From contig NZ_CP126970.1 in the NCBI RefSeq assembly GCF_030252185.1, positions 1,860,001-1,924,000 on the forward strand: a DNA stretch of 64,000 bases, in the 5' to 3' direction. This document shows, piece by piece, positions 8,498 through 16,511 of this stretch. This stretch comes from Corynebacterium suedekumii. Lineage in GTDB: Bacteria; Actinomycetota; Actinomycetes; Mycobacteriales; Mycobacteriaceae. Both the position numbers and the translations under genes were made by a program. The notes beneath the pieces are model-generated. The model ran no database searches, was not told the origin of the DNA, and was given only the letters and a program-made list of their open reading frames with translations. Each line of letters starts with the position of its first letter. The first letter of the stretch is position 1.

Positions 8498-10033
8498 ATG
8501 TCGACTCCCGCTACCGCCGTCGCCGAAACAGACAACGCGAAGAATCAGACGACGAAGAAGAACCGCAACTGGGTGTGGCTGCTGCTCGGCCCGGTCCTCG
8601 GTGCGCTGCTGTTCCTGCTGCTGCCGGATTCCCTCTCCTTCGAGGGCCGCGCCGTCGCCGGTTGCGCACTGTGGATGGCCCTGTGGTGGGTGTTCGAACC
8701 CGCCCCGATCCCCGTGACCTCGATGCTGCCGCTGGTGCTGTTCCCGCTGTTCGGCATGGGCACCATGAAGGAGGTGGCCGCACCCTACGCGGACACCGTC
8801 ATCTTCCTCGTCCTCGGTGGTGTCATCCTCGGCCTGGCCACGGAGAAGTCCGGTCTGCACATCCGCATCGCGTTGCTGACGGTGAGGACGGTGGGCACGA
8901 AGGCGTCGCAAATCGTGCTCGGCCTCATGGTCGCATCGGCGTTCATCTCCGCATGGGTGTCCAACACCGCCACCGCCGTCATCATGGTGCCCATCGCGGC
9001 ATCGATCATCCAGCTCGTACGCCAGGTGGATGAGAAGGCCGCCGGCACCAAGTTCGCCGCTGCGACCCTCCTCGGTGTCGCCTACGGCGTGACCATCGGT
9101 TCCACCGCCACCCTCATCGGCCAGCCGCCGATGGCGCTGATGAAGGCGTACGTGGGGGAGTCCCTCGGTATCGACATTGCCTTCGGCACCTGGATGCTCG
9201 TCGGCGTGCCGTGGGCCGTCATCATGACGTTGCTGTGCTGGCTCGTGCTGACCAAGTTCGTCTACCGCCCCGAGGTCGACGAGATCCCCGGCGGCAAGAA
9301 GCTCATCCAGGACGAGATCGCCAAACTCGGCGCCATGTCCACCGCCGAACGACGCGTGGGCACCATCTTCCTCGTCGCCATCTTCTTCTGGGTCTTCGTC
9401 CCCTTCATCGCCGACATCCCCTTTGTTGCCGACGCCCTGCCCTTCCTCGGCTCCATCAGCGACTCCCAGGTCGCCGTCGCCGCCGCCATCGCCTGCTTCC
9501 TCACCCCGGCCGGCCGCGCCAGCGACGACGAGGGCGCCGGCCCGCGCAACCTGCTCAAGTGGGAGGACTCCAAGGAAGTCCCCTGGGGCCTGCTGCTCCT
9601 GTTCGGTGGCGGACTCTCCCTGTCCGCCATGTTCACCGCCACGGGCCTGAGCGAATGGATCGGCACCCAGGTCGAGGGCCTGGGATCCATGCCGTCCTGG
9701 GTCATCATCGTCGCCGTCATGATCGTCTCTCTGGGCCTGACCGAGCTGACCTCCAACACCGCCACCGCCGCGGCATTCTTCCCGATCTTCGGTGCCGTCG
9801 CCGTCGGCGCGGGTGTCGACCCCCTGCTGATGACCTTCGTGGTCACCCTCGCCGTCTGCTCCGCCTTCATGCTCCCCGTCGCGACCCCGTCCAACGCCGT
9901 CGCCTTCGGCTCGGGCCTGATCACCATCAAGCAGATGACCCGCGCCGGCATCTGGATGAACTTCGTCGCCCTGGGCATGATCCTCATCGTCATCTACACG
10001 CTCATTCCGTGGGTGTTCGGAGTGGCGCCGTAG
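8498..10033 (+). CDS. DASS-family sodium/dicarboxylate (anion) symporter
   Basis: This 511-residue transporter belongs to the divalent anion:Na+ symporter family (SLC13/DASS). Visible family features are the N-terminal block WALWWVFEPAPIPVTSMLP, the SNTATA motif in both halves (SNTATAVIMVPIA and TSNTATAAAFFPIF) and the NAVAFGSG motif near the C-terminus. Corynebacterial relatives such as DccT import succinate, fumarate and malate, so C4-dicarboxylate uptake is the best guess. A near-perfect ribosome-binding site (AGGAGG, five bases before ATG) sets the start. The gene stands alone between a 182-bp leader and a strong terminator. Confidence 0.85.
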   Translation: MSTPATAVAETDNAKNQTTKKNRNWVWLLLGPVLGALLFLLLPDSLSFEGRAVAGCALWMALWWVFEPAPIPVTSMLPLVLFPLFGMGTMKEVAAPYADTVIFLVLGGVILGLATEKSGLHIRIALLTVRTVGTKASQIVLGLMVASAFISAWVSNTATAVIMVPIAASIIQLVRQVDEKAAGTKFAAATLLGVAYGVTIGSTATLIGQPPMALMKAYVGESLGIDIAFGTWMLVGVPWAVIMTLLCWLVLTKFVYRPEVDEIPGGKKLIQDEIAKLGAMSTAERRVGTIFLVAIFFWVFVPFIADIPFVADALPFLGSISDSQVAVAAAIACFLTPAGRASDDEGAGPRNLLKWEDSKEVPWGLLLLFGGGLSLSAMFTATGLSEWIGTQVEGLGSMPSWVIIVAVMIVSLGLTELTSNTATAAAFFPIFGAVAVGAGVDPLLMTFVVTLAVCSAFMLPVATPSNAVAFGSGLITIKQMTRAGIWMNFVALGMILIVIYTLIPWVFGVAP

Positions 10034-10048
10034 GTCGTGCCGTTCTTC

Positions 10049-10081
10049 GGGCCCGCAAGCGCCGTGGTTGCGGGCCCTTTT
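10049..10081 (+). terminator. Rho-independent terminator of the DASS transporter gene
   Basis: GGGCCCGCAA (10049-10058) pairs with TTGCGGGCCC (10068-10077) around a nine-base loop, followed by TTTT. The ten-base perfect stem lies 16 bases after the stop codon. Confidence 0.85.
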
Positions 10082-10156
10082 CGCCGTCCGCAGCTATGGC
10101 AGCGCGGTTAGTTGGCGTCGCAATCCGTGCCACGCATCGATGAAGAAGGCGTAAAA

Positions 10157-13100
10157 CTACACCACAGCCCGGCCCTGGTTATACAGTTCCGGCGGCATCG
10201 CACGGTGCAGCCGCCATTCAAATTGAATCGGTTTCTCGCTCTGATGACTGACGTAGTCGACTTCGCCGAGCAACGTAAACGCCTGAGCGGTTCCAACTTC
10301 GTTTGTTGTCGAGTTCCTGACGGCCATGACTATTGTTGACCCCTCATCGTCATGGTGGATGTACCGCTGAGCAGTAGGGGAATCCACCGCAGTTGACGAC
10401 TGGGATTCCCAATGAAAAAGCTCGGGAGAAATCGGGTAGTCCCGGTAGCTGGTAGACGGGGTGAAGCTGGACTCGTCCTTAACCAGTGTGACAAAGAAGA
10501 GATCGAGATCGAGATCGCTGTTGTACCAAACGCCCTCGCGCGGAAGGTTCACTAGTTTGTTGACCTCAACATCCCTTAGCGCCGCAATGATTTCTGCGCG
10601 GGTGTAATCAGCGTGAAGGTAGAGGGCACCGTTCCCGAACTTTTCCGGCAGGGGAGTGGGAAGGCGGCGCGATGAGGAAACGGTGACGTTGGTGATCTGA
10701 CAAATTTCCGCAGAGATCGAGGGGAAGGAGCGTATGTGGTCGAGTGCCTCGGACAGCGAGGCAGGAACTGTGCGAGCGGGCATGTGCGCCCACAGTGAGC
10801 TCACAAGCATCCGCAGATAGGCGCGATCTTTGTCCGTCATCTGCGACAAGGCTGGTCCGTCGGGCGAAGAGATTCTGACGTACATTTCTGCGCGCTCCAC
10901 ATCATTGATGTGGAGAAGACTCTGCAACCGTCCCAAAAGGAGCAATTCATCGGGATGAGGATCCCCGAGACCTGGGAGAAGACGTTCTTGACGAAGCAGG
11001 GTTGTCCAACTCTGTTTCTTTTTCTTGTAGATGTCTTCCACGGGGATGCTGGTGTGCTCGATGAATCGGGATAAATCCGTGGTCGCTTCGTCACTGATGA
11101 GTTGACGCAGTCTCCTGGATGACGTCCTGGTGAACCGCTTGACGTTTTTCAGGACCTCGTCCTGGGCGACCTCATCAAGAATTACTGCGGAACCCGGAGG
11201 TGCCTGGGGAAACCCATCCTCAATGGCCTTCTCCAATCGTCGACCTCGAAGGCCAGTCAATGCGTAGTAGCGAGCTTCGAAATCAAATTCGGCGCGTTGC
11301 TGACCGATGAAGTCGAATACGGTGCACACGTCTTTGCCGTGAGCTAAGCGAAGACCTCGCCCGAGCTGCTGAAGGAAGACTGTCGGGCTCTGTGTGGGCC
11401 GCAAGAGCACGATCGTATTCACATCGGGGATGTCGACGCCCTCGTTAAAAATATCGACGGAAAAGAGTATCTTGATGTCCCCTGCCCGGAGTCGACGAAG
11501 TGCTTCGGCACGTTCTTCACGGGTGTTTCGGGAACTAACCGCCAGGGCAGGCACATTGAAATGATTAAACCTAGACGCCATGTACTCGGCGTGATCGATG
11601 CTGACACAGAAGCCGAGAGCTTTCATCGATGAGAGCTCGAGCAGTCTCTTCTGCATCTCGGACAGGATGAGCTTTATGCGCCGGTCGCCGGCGGCAATAT
11701 AGAACTCCGTCAGGGCGTTGACCTCATAGTCCTTTCGATTTTTACTCCAAGCGACATTGCTGAGATCGGTGCCGTCACTAATTCCGAAATAGTGCATTGG
11801 AGCGAGCAACTGGAGCCGGAGGGCTTCCCAGAGACGCAGTTCGTAGGCAATCCGATAGTCGAAAAACTTCTGAACATTTGCGCCGTCAGCACGTTCGGGT
11901 GTCGCCGTTAGCCCGAGGAGTTCTTCCGGCTGGATATGCTCCATCAAACGCTGATAGGAGGGTGCCTCGGAGTGGTGGAACTCGTCGATAACGACAACCT
12001 CGAAATGATCCGGCGCGAAACCATCAAGGCGGGTGGAGTTCAGCGATTGGATGCTCGCAAAGACATGCGTCCACTTCCGTGGCTCGTGCCCATCAACGAG
12101 GAGCTCGCCGAAAGCCGGATCCTGCAAGACTTCTCGGTAGGTCCGGAGGGCTTGCTGGAGAATCTCCTTGCGATGCGCGACGAAAAGGAGCTTGGGCAGC
12201 ATGCCGGCTTGTTCCTTGAGCGCGCGGTAATCCAAAGCTGCAACGACTGTCTTTCCCGTGCCCGTCGCGGCGACGATGAGGTTGCAGTGTCGGTCGTGCA
12301 CGCTTCGTTCAGCTTCGAGAGCCTGCAACATCGCGGCTTGGTATGGGTATGGCTCGATTCTCAGCCCGGAGAGCTCGATGACATTGTCGAAAGTACCCTT
12401 CGCAGTGGTGAGAGCTCGTTGGAGTCGCGCCCCGTCAGTCTGCGGATCGTAGGGTGAAAAATGTGGGTCGTTCCAATAGCTATCGAAGGTGGCGGTGAAC
12501 TTCTCGATGACTCCTGGGGTCGCACTTCTTGAGGTGCGTACGTTCCACTCGAGTCCGGTGACCAGCGCTGAGGTGGAGAGGTTGGAACTACCAACAAAGG
12601 CAGTGTCGAACCCGGACTTTCGTCGAAACAGCCATGCCTTAGCGTGGAGGCGAGTATTTCGGCTTTCGTAGCCAATCTTGACCTGTGCACCGTATTCCGC
12701 GACGAGTCGCTCGACTGCCGCCGATTCCGTGGCGCCGCAGTAGGTGGACGTGATCACCCGAAAGGGAATTCCACGATCCCTTAGTTCAGTGAGGTGGTCA
12801 TCGAGAACGGCGATCCCACTGCGTTTAATGAAAGCAATCAACAGATCGACGGAGTCTGCCGTGGCAATCTCTCGCCGCAGCTCATTCGACAAACTTGGTT
12901 CTTTCGGAGAGTTCGTCAAGAGCGACGCCCCGGCAAGTGAAATCTCCGGCGGTTGCGGCGGGTCTGCGAGTTTCGATTCGTAGACCGCGTGGAGGAGTCG
13001 CTCATCTACCACCGTATCGCCCTCATCAAGAAGCCGGGCAATGCCGTTAATGAGGGATATGCGCTGTTCAGGATCGCTGACTGACTCGAGTCGCCTTGTC

Positions 13101-13285
13101 AGGCGGTCAGCAAGGTTTCGAGATACTGCTTCGATGTAACGCTGCTTCAGGTCGGGGTCAACGACCGGATCTGAAATACCTACTGAGGGCCATGCCTCCC
13201 GCGTTGCCTCAATGCGCTCACGAATTCTCGCAGTGACCGGGGTTTCGTAGGCACCAAAAGGAAGCGCGAGATCATCTGATGACAT
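10157..13285 (-). CDS. PLD-nuclease / SF2 helicase / DUF3427 protein, probable defence factor
   Basis: The 1042-residue protein combines three parts. Residues about 130-245 form a phospholipase-D-like domain with one HKD-type site (H214, K216, then GSSN at 232-235). Residues about 310-680 form a superfamily-2 helicase with Walker A ATGTGKT (340-346), a DEFH box (434-437) and motif VI QLGRGLRLA. The C-terminal third matches the DUF3427 type that follows such helicases. It probably recognises and cuts or remodels DNA using ATP. It lies 36 bases downstream of a NUDIX gene on the same strand. Both have visibly lower GC and different codon use from their neighbours, which points to horizontal transfer. 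Confidence 0.8.
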   Translation of the reverse strand: MSSDDLALPFGAYETPVTARIRERIEATREAWPSVGISDPVVDPDLKQRYIEAVSRNLADRLTRRLESVSDPEQRISLINGIARLLDEGDTVVDERLLHAVYESKLADPPQPPEISLAGASLLTNSPKEPSLSNELRREIATADSVDLLIAFIKRSGIAVLDDHLTELRDRGIPFRVITSTYCGATESAAVERLVAEYGAQVKIGYESRNTRLHAKAWLFRRKSGFDTAFVGSSNLSTSALVTGLEWNVRTSRSATPGVIEKFTATFDSYWNDPHFSPYDPQTDGARLQRALTTAKGTFDNVIELSGLRIEPYPYQAAMLQALEAERSVHDRHCNLIVAATGTGKTVVAALDYRALKEQAGMLPKLLFVAHRKEILQQALRTYREVLQDPAFGELLVDGHEPRKWTHVFASIQSLNSTRLDGFAPDHFEVVVIDEFHHSEAPSYQRLMEHIQPEELLGLTATPERADGANVQKFFDYRIAYELRLWEALRLQLLAPMHYFGISDGTDLSNVAWSKNRKDYEVNALTEFYIAAGDRRIKLILSEMQKRLLELSSMKALGFCVSIDHAEYMASRFNHFNVPALAVSSRNTREERAEALRRLRAGDIKILFSVDIFNEGVDIPDVNTIVLLRPTQSPTVFLQQLGRGLRLAHGKDVCTVFDFIGQQRAEFDFEARYYALTGLRGRRLEKAIEDGFPQAPPGSAVILDEVAQDEVLKNVKRFTRTSSRRLRQLISDEATTDLSRFIEHTSIPVEDIYKKKKQSWTTLLRQERLLPGLGDPHPDELLLLGRLQSLLHINDVERAEMYVRISSPDGPALSQMTDKDRAYLRMLVSSLWAHMPARTVPASLSEALDHIRSFPSISAEICQITNVTVSSSRRLPTPLPEKFGNGALYLHADYTRAEIIAALRDVEVNKLVNLPREGVWYNSDLDLDLFFVTLVKDESSFTPSTSYRDYPISPELFHWESQSSTAVDSPTAQRYIHHDDEGSTIVMAVRNSTTNEVGTAQAFTLLGEVDYVSHQSEKPIQFEWRLHRAMPPELYNQGRAVV

Positions 13286-13321
13286 GGTGTGAAGGGTAGC
13301 CGTTCAACAACGCGGCCGTGC

Positions 13322-13723
13322 CTATTGCATGACCCGTTGAATTTCTTCCACCGCTGGGATATCAGCAGGGGCCCACTCCACTTGGCCGAGGTCGTGGACC
13401 GGGATCCAGCGCAACTCTTGGTGTTCAGTGAGCTGGGGTTCACCGGACACTATGGTGCAGAAGTACGTGGATAGAACTACGGTCCCGAAGTCGTATTCGT
13501 ACTCGGTGGTGGTAATGAAGTCACCGACGGTGGCGTCGCAGCGGAGTTCTTCGTGAAGTTCACGAATGAGGGCCGCTTCTGCTGACTCACCGGACTCAAC
13601 CTTCCCTCCGGGAAATTCCCACATTCCAGGAAGGGCGCGGCCAGGTCCGCGGCGAGCCCCGAGCACTCGATCTCCACGGGTAAAGACTGCTCCGACAACT
13701 TCGATCCTCTTCTTCACGCCCAT
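13322..13723 (-). CDS. NUDIX (deoxy)nucleoside triphosphate pyrophosphohydrolase
   Basis: This 133-residue MutT-like enzyme contains a complete NUDIX box: G40, E46, R54, E55, L56, E58 and E59 in the spacing GX5EX7REUXEE, preceded by WEFPGGK. It should hydrolyse a nucleoside triphosphate or a modified nucleotide to the monophosphate and pyrophosphate. The start at MGVKKRIEV (13723) is preferred over an upstream ATG at 13768, which would run into hutG. It is transcribed ahead of the PLD-helicase gene with a 36-bp gap and shares its lower GC. This suggests a two-gene module in which nucleotide hydrolysis supports the nuclease. Confidence 0.82.
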   Translation of the reverse strand: MGVKKRIEVVGAVFTRGDRVLGARRGPGRALPGMWEFPGGKVESGESAEAALIRELHEELRCDATVGDFITTTEYEYDFGTVVLSTYFCTIVSGEPQLTEHQELRWIPVHDLGQVEWAPADIPAVEEIQRVMQ

Positions 13724-13733
13724 ACAGTAACGG

Positions 13734-14690
13734 CTATGCCGTGGCGTGCGCTGCGGTGATCTCCTCAACCAACCTCGACGCGACCCGGGCAGTCCGCTTG
13801 TCCACGTCCAGCGGAGGGCTCAGTTCGACGACGTCGACAAGTGCGAGTCGGCCCGTCTTCGCGAGAGCGGTGCAGATGGCGCGGATGTTGGCCAGCGGTA
13901 CGCCGACAGAGGCCGGAGAGGTCACGCCCGGGCAGACGGCTGCGTGGAGGACGTCGAGGTCGATGCTCAGATGGATGCGGTCCCGGCCGTCGGTCACCTT
14001 CACCGCGAGGTCGGCGGCCTCGGTGGGGGAGAGTTCGGAGAGCTGGTCGTCGGTGGTGATGTTCACGCCGCGTTCGCGGGCGGAGTCGAAGAGGAACTTC
14101 GTGTTGTCGGTGGGGGAGACACCGAGGACGGAGTAGTTGAAGTCGTCACCTGCCAGCTCGGAGACCTGGCGGAAGGGGGTGCCGTTGTTGCAGGGCTCAG
14201 CCTGGCGGAGGTCGAGGTGGGCATCGAGGTTGATGATGGCGATGGAGGAGGCGTCGCCACCCGTTTCCTCATGCAACCCGCGGTAGGAACCCCAGGCGGC
14301 CTCGTGGCCGCCGCCGAGGACGACGGGGAGGTGGCCTGCCTTGGCGATGGTGGAGACGGCGTCGGCAAGCGTGTCCTGCGCGCCCTCCAGATCGTGGCCG
14401 TCCACGGTGATGGTGCCGGCGTCGTAACGCGGGCGTTCGTCGTGGACGGACATGAAGCCGAGGGAGGTGCGGATGGCGTCGGGGCCGTCCGCGGCGCCGG
14501 CGCGACCGTAGTTCCGGGTGATGCCCTCGTCGGAGGCGAAACCGATGAGGGCCACTCCGGGATCCACACTCGCGGGATCATCCATCGGACGGACCGTGGT
14601 GGACCAGAGGGCGTGATCGGGGTTGGGCCCGTCGACGCGGCCGGTCCAGGATTCGGGCAGAGTGCTCTTGAACAGATGTGAGTCGCTCAT
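13734..14690 (-). CDS. hutG: Formimidoylglutamase (arginase/ureohydrolase family)
   Basis: The 318-residue protein is a ureohydrolase. Metal-binding residues are visible at H129 (GGGHE), D156, H158 and D160 (DAHLDLR) and D244/D246 (SIDLDVL). The spacing and the SIDLDVL followed by CPG and SPA are typical of HutG, which converts N-formimidoylglutamate to glutamate and formamide at the end of histidine degradation. No hutH, hutU or hutI gene is adjacent, so the gene stands alone here. Arginase or agmatinase activity cannot be excluded. The ATG at 14690 was chosen; longer forms to 14933 add low-complexity sequence without homology. Confidence 0.8.
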   Translation of the reverse strand: MSDSHLFKSTLPESWTGRVDGPNPDHALWSTTVRPMDDPASVDPGVALIGFASDEGITRNYGRAGAADGPDAIRTSLGFMSVHDERPRYDAGTITVDGHDLEGAQDTLADAVSTIAKAGHLPVVLGGGHEAAWGSYRGLHEETGGDASSIAIINLDAHLDLRQAEPCNNGTPFRQVSELAGDDFNYSVLGVSPTDNTKFLFDSARERGVNITTDDQLSELSPTEAADLAVKVTDGRDRIHLSIDLDVLHAAVCPGVTSPASVGVPLANIRAICTALAKTGRLALVDVVELSPPLDVDKRTARVASRLVEEITAAHATA

Positions 14691-14749
14691 GGGTCCACGG
14701 TACGGACCGGCCCGGAACGGACCACCCGGATTGGGGACAGCGCCCACAA

Positions 14750-14784
14750 CCGCCGACACCTGACTCATGGTCAGGCGCCGGCGG
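14750..14784 (-). terminator. Stem-loop behind the 300-aa membrane protein gene
   Basis: The stem is built of CCGCCG (14750-14755) with CGGCGG (14779-14784) and, inside, CCTGAC (14759-14764) with GTCAGG (14770-14775). It begins 13 bases past the stop of the membrane protein gene. No T-tract is present. Confidence 0.5.
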
Positions 14785-14796
14785 TGAGGCGTGGAG

Positions 14797-15699
14797 TTAT
14801 CGCGTGGGGCGCTGCTGCGGGTAGCCCTGGGCCACGGTGGCGGGGGACGTGCGGGCGGCGATGATCTGCCAGATGCCCACCGCGGTGGTGACGAAGGCCA
14901 GGACCATGACCATGGTGACCAGACCACTGTCATCGGTGGAGATGGCGTTGCTCACCGTGCCGTACTGATCAATCTGACCACCGGCGAGGGAGAGTTCCTC
15001 CAGGCTGTCCCAGACGCGGCCACCGGAGTAGACCAGCAGCCCGATGAAGTAGCCGACTCCGGCGACGACGGCGAGGACGCCACCGACCAGGCGGGAACCC
15101 CGGAAAGCGAGCAGCGCGGCAATGACGAGCAGGAGGATCACGGCGACGGTGACACCCATGACGCCGAGACTGGTGATGTTCTCACTCCAGGCGTCGCTCG
15201 GCCCCTGCTCACTGGCGCCGAACACGGTGGTGGAACTGGTGGTGGTGGCGGTCATCTCGCCCAGACCGAAGCCGTTGATCTTCCCCTCGATCACCTGTGA
15301 CCCGGAGGTCCCGCCGAGGAAGCCGAGATCCACGTTCATCTGCGAGGAGACCCGCATGGTGAACCACGGGAAGAACGCGGCGATGAGGCTGAGGATCGCG
15401 ACTGCGGCGTACACGATGGCGGGCAGCACCGGATTCTTCAGCGCACCGCCCGCCGACTGGGCGGTGGAGTGCAGTTTCGCGCGATTGTCCGGGGTGTCCA
15501 GGTTCCGGCGGGTCTGCTCCACCGATGCCCGGGCCTGCGCGCCGGCCTTCCGGGCGCCGGTGCCCACCTTATGGCTGATCTCCTCGAACTTGGCCCCGAA
15601 GTCGGTCCTCGGGTGCGCGGGCTGCTGTGGCGTCTGCCGGGGCTGACCCCAGTCGTACTCGGGCTGCGGGTTGGCGGGGCCGTTGTTCGGGGTGTTCAT
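14797..15699 (-). CDS. Four-TM membrane protein, unknown function
   Basis: The 300-residue protein starts with about 90 residues of Pro/Gln-rich and then amphipathic, charged sequence (with KVGTGARKAGAQARASVEQ). This is followed by a hydrophobic helix near residues 95-118, an extracytoplasmic Ser/Thr/Gly-rich segment of about 65 residues, two further helices and a final helix near the C-terminus. The layout resembles corynebacterial membrane proteins of unknown function with a cytoplasmic low-complexity N-tail. The start at MNTPNNGPA (15699) is supported by the GAGGA-like sequence upstream on the minus strand. No enzyme motif is visible. Confidence 0.7.
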   Translation of the reverse strand: MNTPNNGPANPQPEYDWGQPRQTPQQPAHPRTDFGAKFEEISHKVGTGARKAGAQARASVEQTRRNLDTPDNRAKLHSTAQSAGGALKNPVLPAIVYAAVAILSLIAAFFPWFTMRVSSQMNVDLGFLGGTSGSQVIEGKINGFGLGEMTATTTSSTTVFGASEQGPSDAWSENITSLGVMGVTVAVILLLVIAALLAFRGSRLVGGVLAVVAGVGYFIGLLVYSGGRVWDSLEELSLAGGQIDQYGTVSNAISTDDSGLVTMVMVLAFVTTAVGIWQIIAARTSPATVAQGYPQQRPTR

Positions 15700-15818
15700 G
15701 GTGTGGTCCTCGGCTTTCTGTTGGGTGCTCGCTGGCTGTTCGAATTCACAGTAAGTCCAGGCCAGCCGGGGTGACCAGCAGAATGGGGACTGCTCCCCAC
15801 ACACGTAGCCTCGGGCGT

Positions 15819-16247
15819 ATGAGAATCATCGATCTCCCCGCGGACCGGCACGACGAGGTCGTTGAACTGTGGCGGGTATCCAACCTCCTGGCCCCGTGGA
15901 ACGACCCGTACGCCGACATCCGCATGGCGATGGACAACCCCACCTCCACGGTCCTGGTCGGCCTTGACGGTAACGACATCATCGCCTCCGCGATGGTGGG
16001 GTATGAGGGGCACCGCGGCTGGGTGTTCTACGTCGCGGTCGACCCGGGTCGGCGGGGCCGTGGCCTGGGCGAGGAGATCATGGACGCCGCGTTCGACTGG
16101 CTGGAGAACCTGGGCGCGGTGAAGATGCAGCTGCTCATCCGCCAGGGGAATGAGGGCGTGCAGGCCTTCTACGAGCGGATCGGGTTCCGGGTGGAGCCGG
16201 TGATCATGATGTCGAAACGGATCAGGCCGCCGGCGAACGAGCTCTGA
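15819..16247 (+). CDS. GNAT-family N-acetyltransferase, 142 aa
   Basis: This is a complete single-domain GNAT enzyme, which transfers an acetyl group from acetyl-CoA to an amine. The acetyl-CoA-binding motif is the string VDPGRRGRGLGEEIM, and the C-terminal motif QAFYERIGFRVEP is typical of RimI/YpeA-like members. The acceptor is unknown. The start ATG at 15819 gives the usual beta1-alpha1 opening (MRIIDLPADRHDEVVELW). In the same frame after the stop is a remnant of a second GNAT domain. Confidence 0.85.
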   Translation: MRIIDLPADRHDEVVELWRVSNLLAPWNDPYADIRMAMDNPTSTVLVGLDGNDIIASAMVGYEGHRGWVFYVAVDPGRRGRGLGEEIMDAAFDWLENLGAVKMQLLIRQGNEGVQAFYERIGFRVEPVIMMSKRIRPPANEL

Positions 16248-16250
16248 TGT

Positions 16251-16406
16251 GAGGAGTGGCTGGTCGGGCAGGGAGCACACAAGATCAAGTTGCAGGTCCG
16301 GACGGACAACACGAAGGTCATCGGGTTCGATGAGCGGCTGGGGTTTGAGACGGAGGACTTCGTGGTCATGGCGAAGCATCATCCGCCCGCAGGGGCGGAT
16401 GCCTGA
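16251..16406 (+). pseudogene. C-terminal remnant of a second GNAT acetyltransferase
   Basis: Directly after the TGA of the upstream GNAT, and in the same frame, the DNA encodes EEWLVGQGAHKIKLQVRTDN followed by a GFDERLGFETEDFVVMAKH block and a stop at 16404-16406. This is the alpha3-to-beta7 end of a GNAT fold (compare QAFYERIGF in the upstream gene), about 50 residues long. It has no start codon and no acetyl-CoA site. It looks like the survivor of a tandem duplication that collapsed by recombination between paralogues. Readthrough of the TGA would add a second C-terminal lobe, but nothing supports that. Confidence 0.6.
16380..16401 (+). terminator. Hairpin at the end of the GNAT remnant
   Basis: CATCCGCCC (16380-16388) pairs with GGGCGGATG (16393-16401) around a four-base loop. 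No T-tract follows. It lies inside the last codons of the GNAT remnant and probably ends transcription of the GNAT gene. Confidence 0.5.
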
Positions 16407-16511
16407 GGGTGTGCGCTGCGGTGACGCAGGTGGGCGTCGATAAGCGGTGAGTGCCAGAACACCCTTAATGAAATGGTGATTCGCCTCAGGTTGGCGTAGG
16501 CTGGTCCAGCA

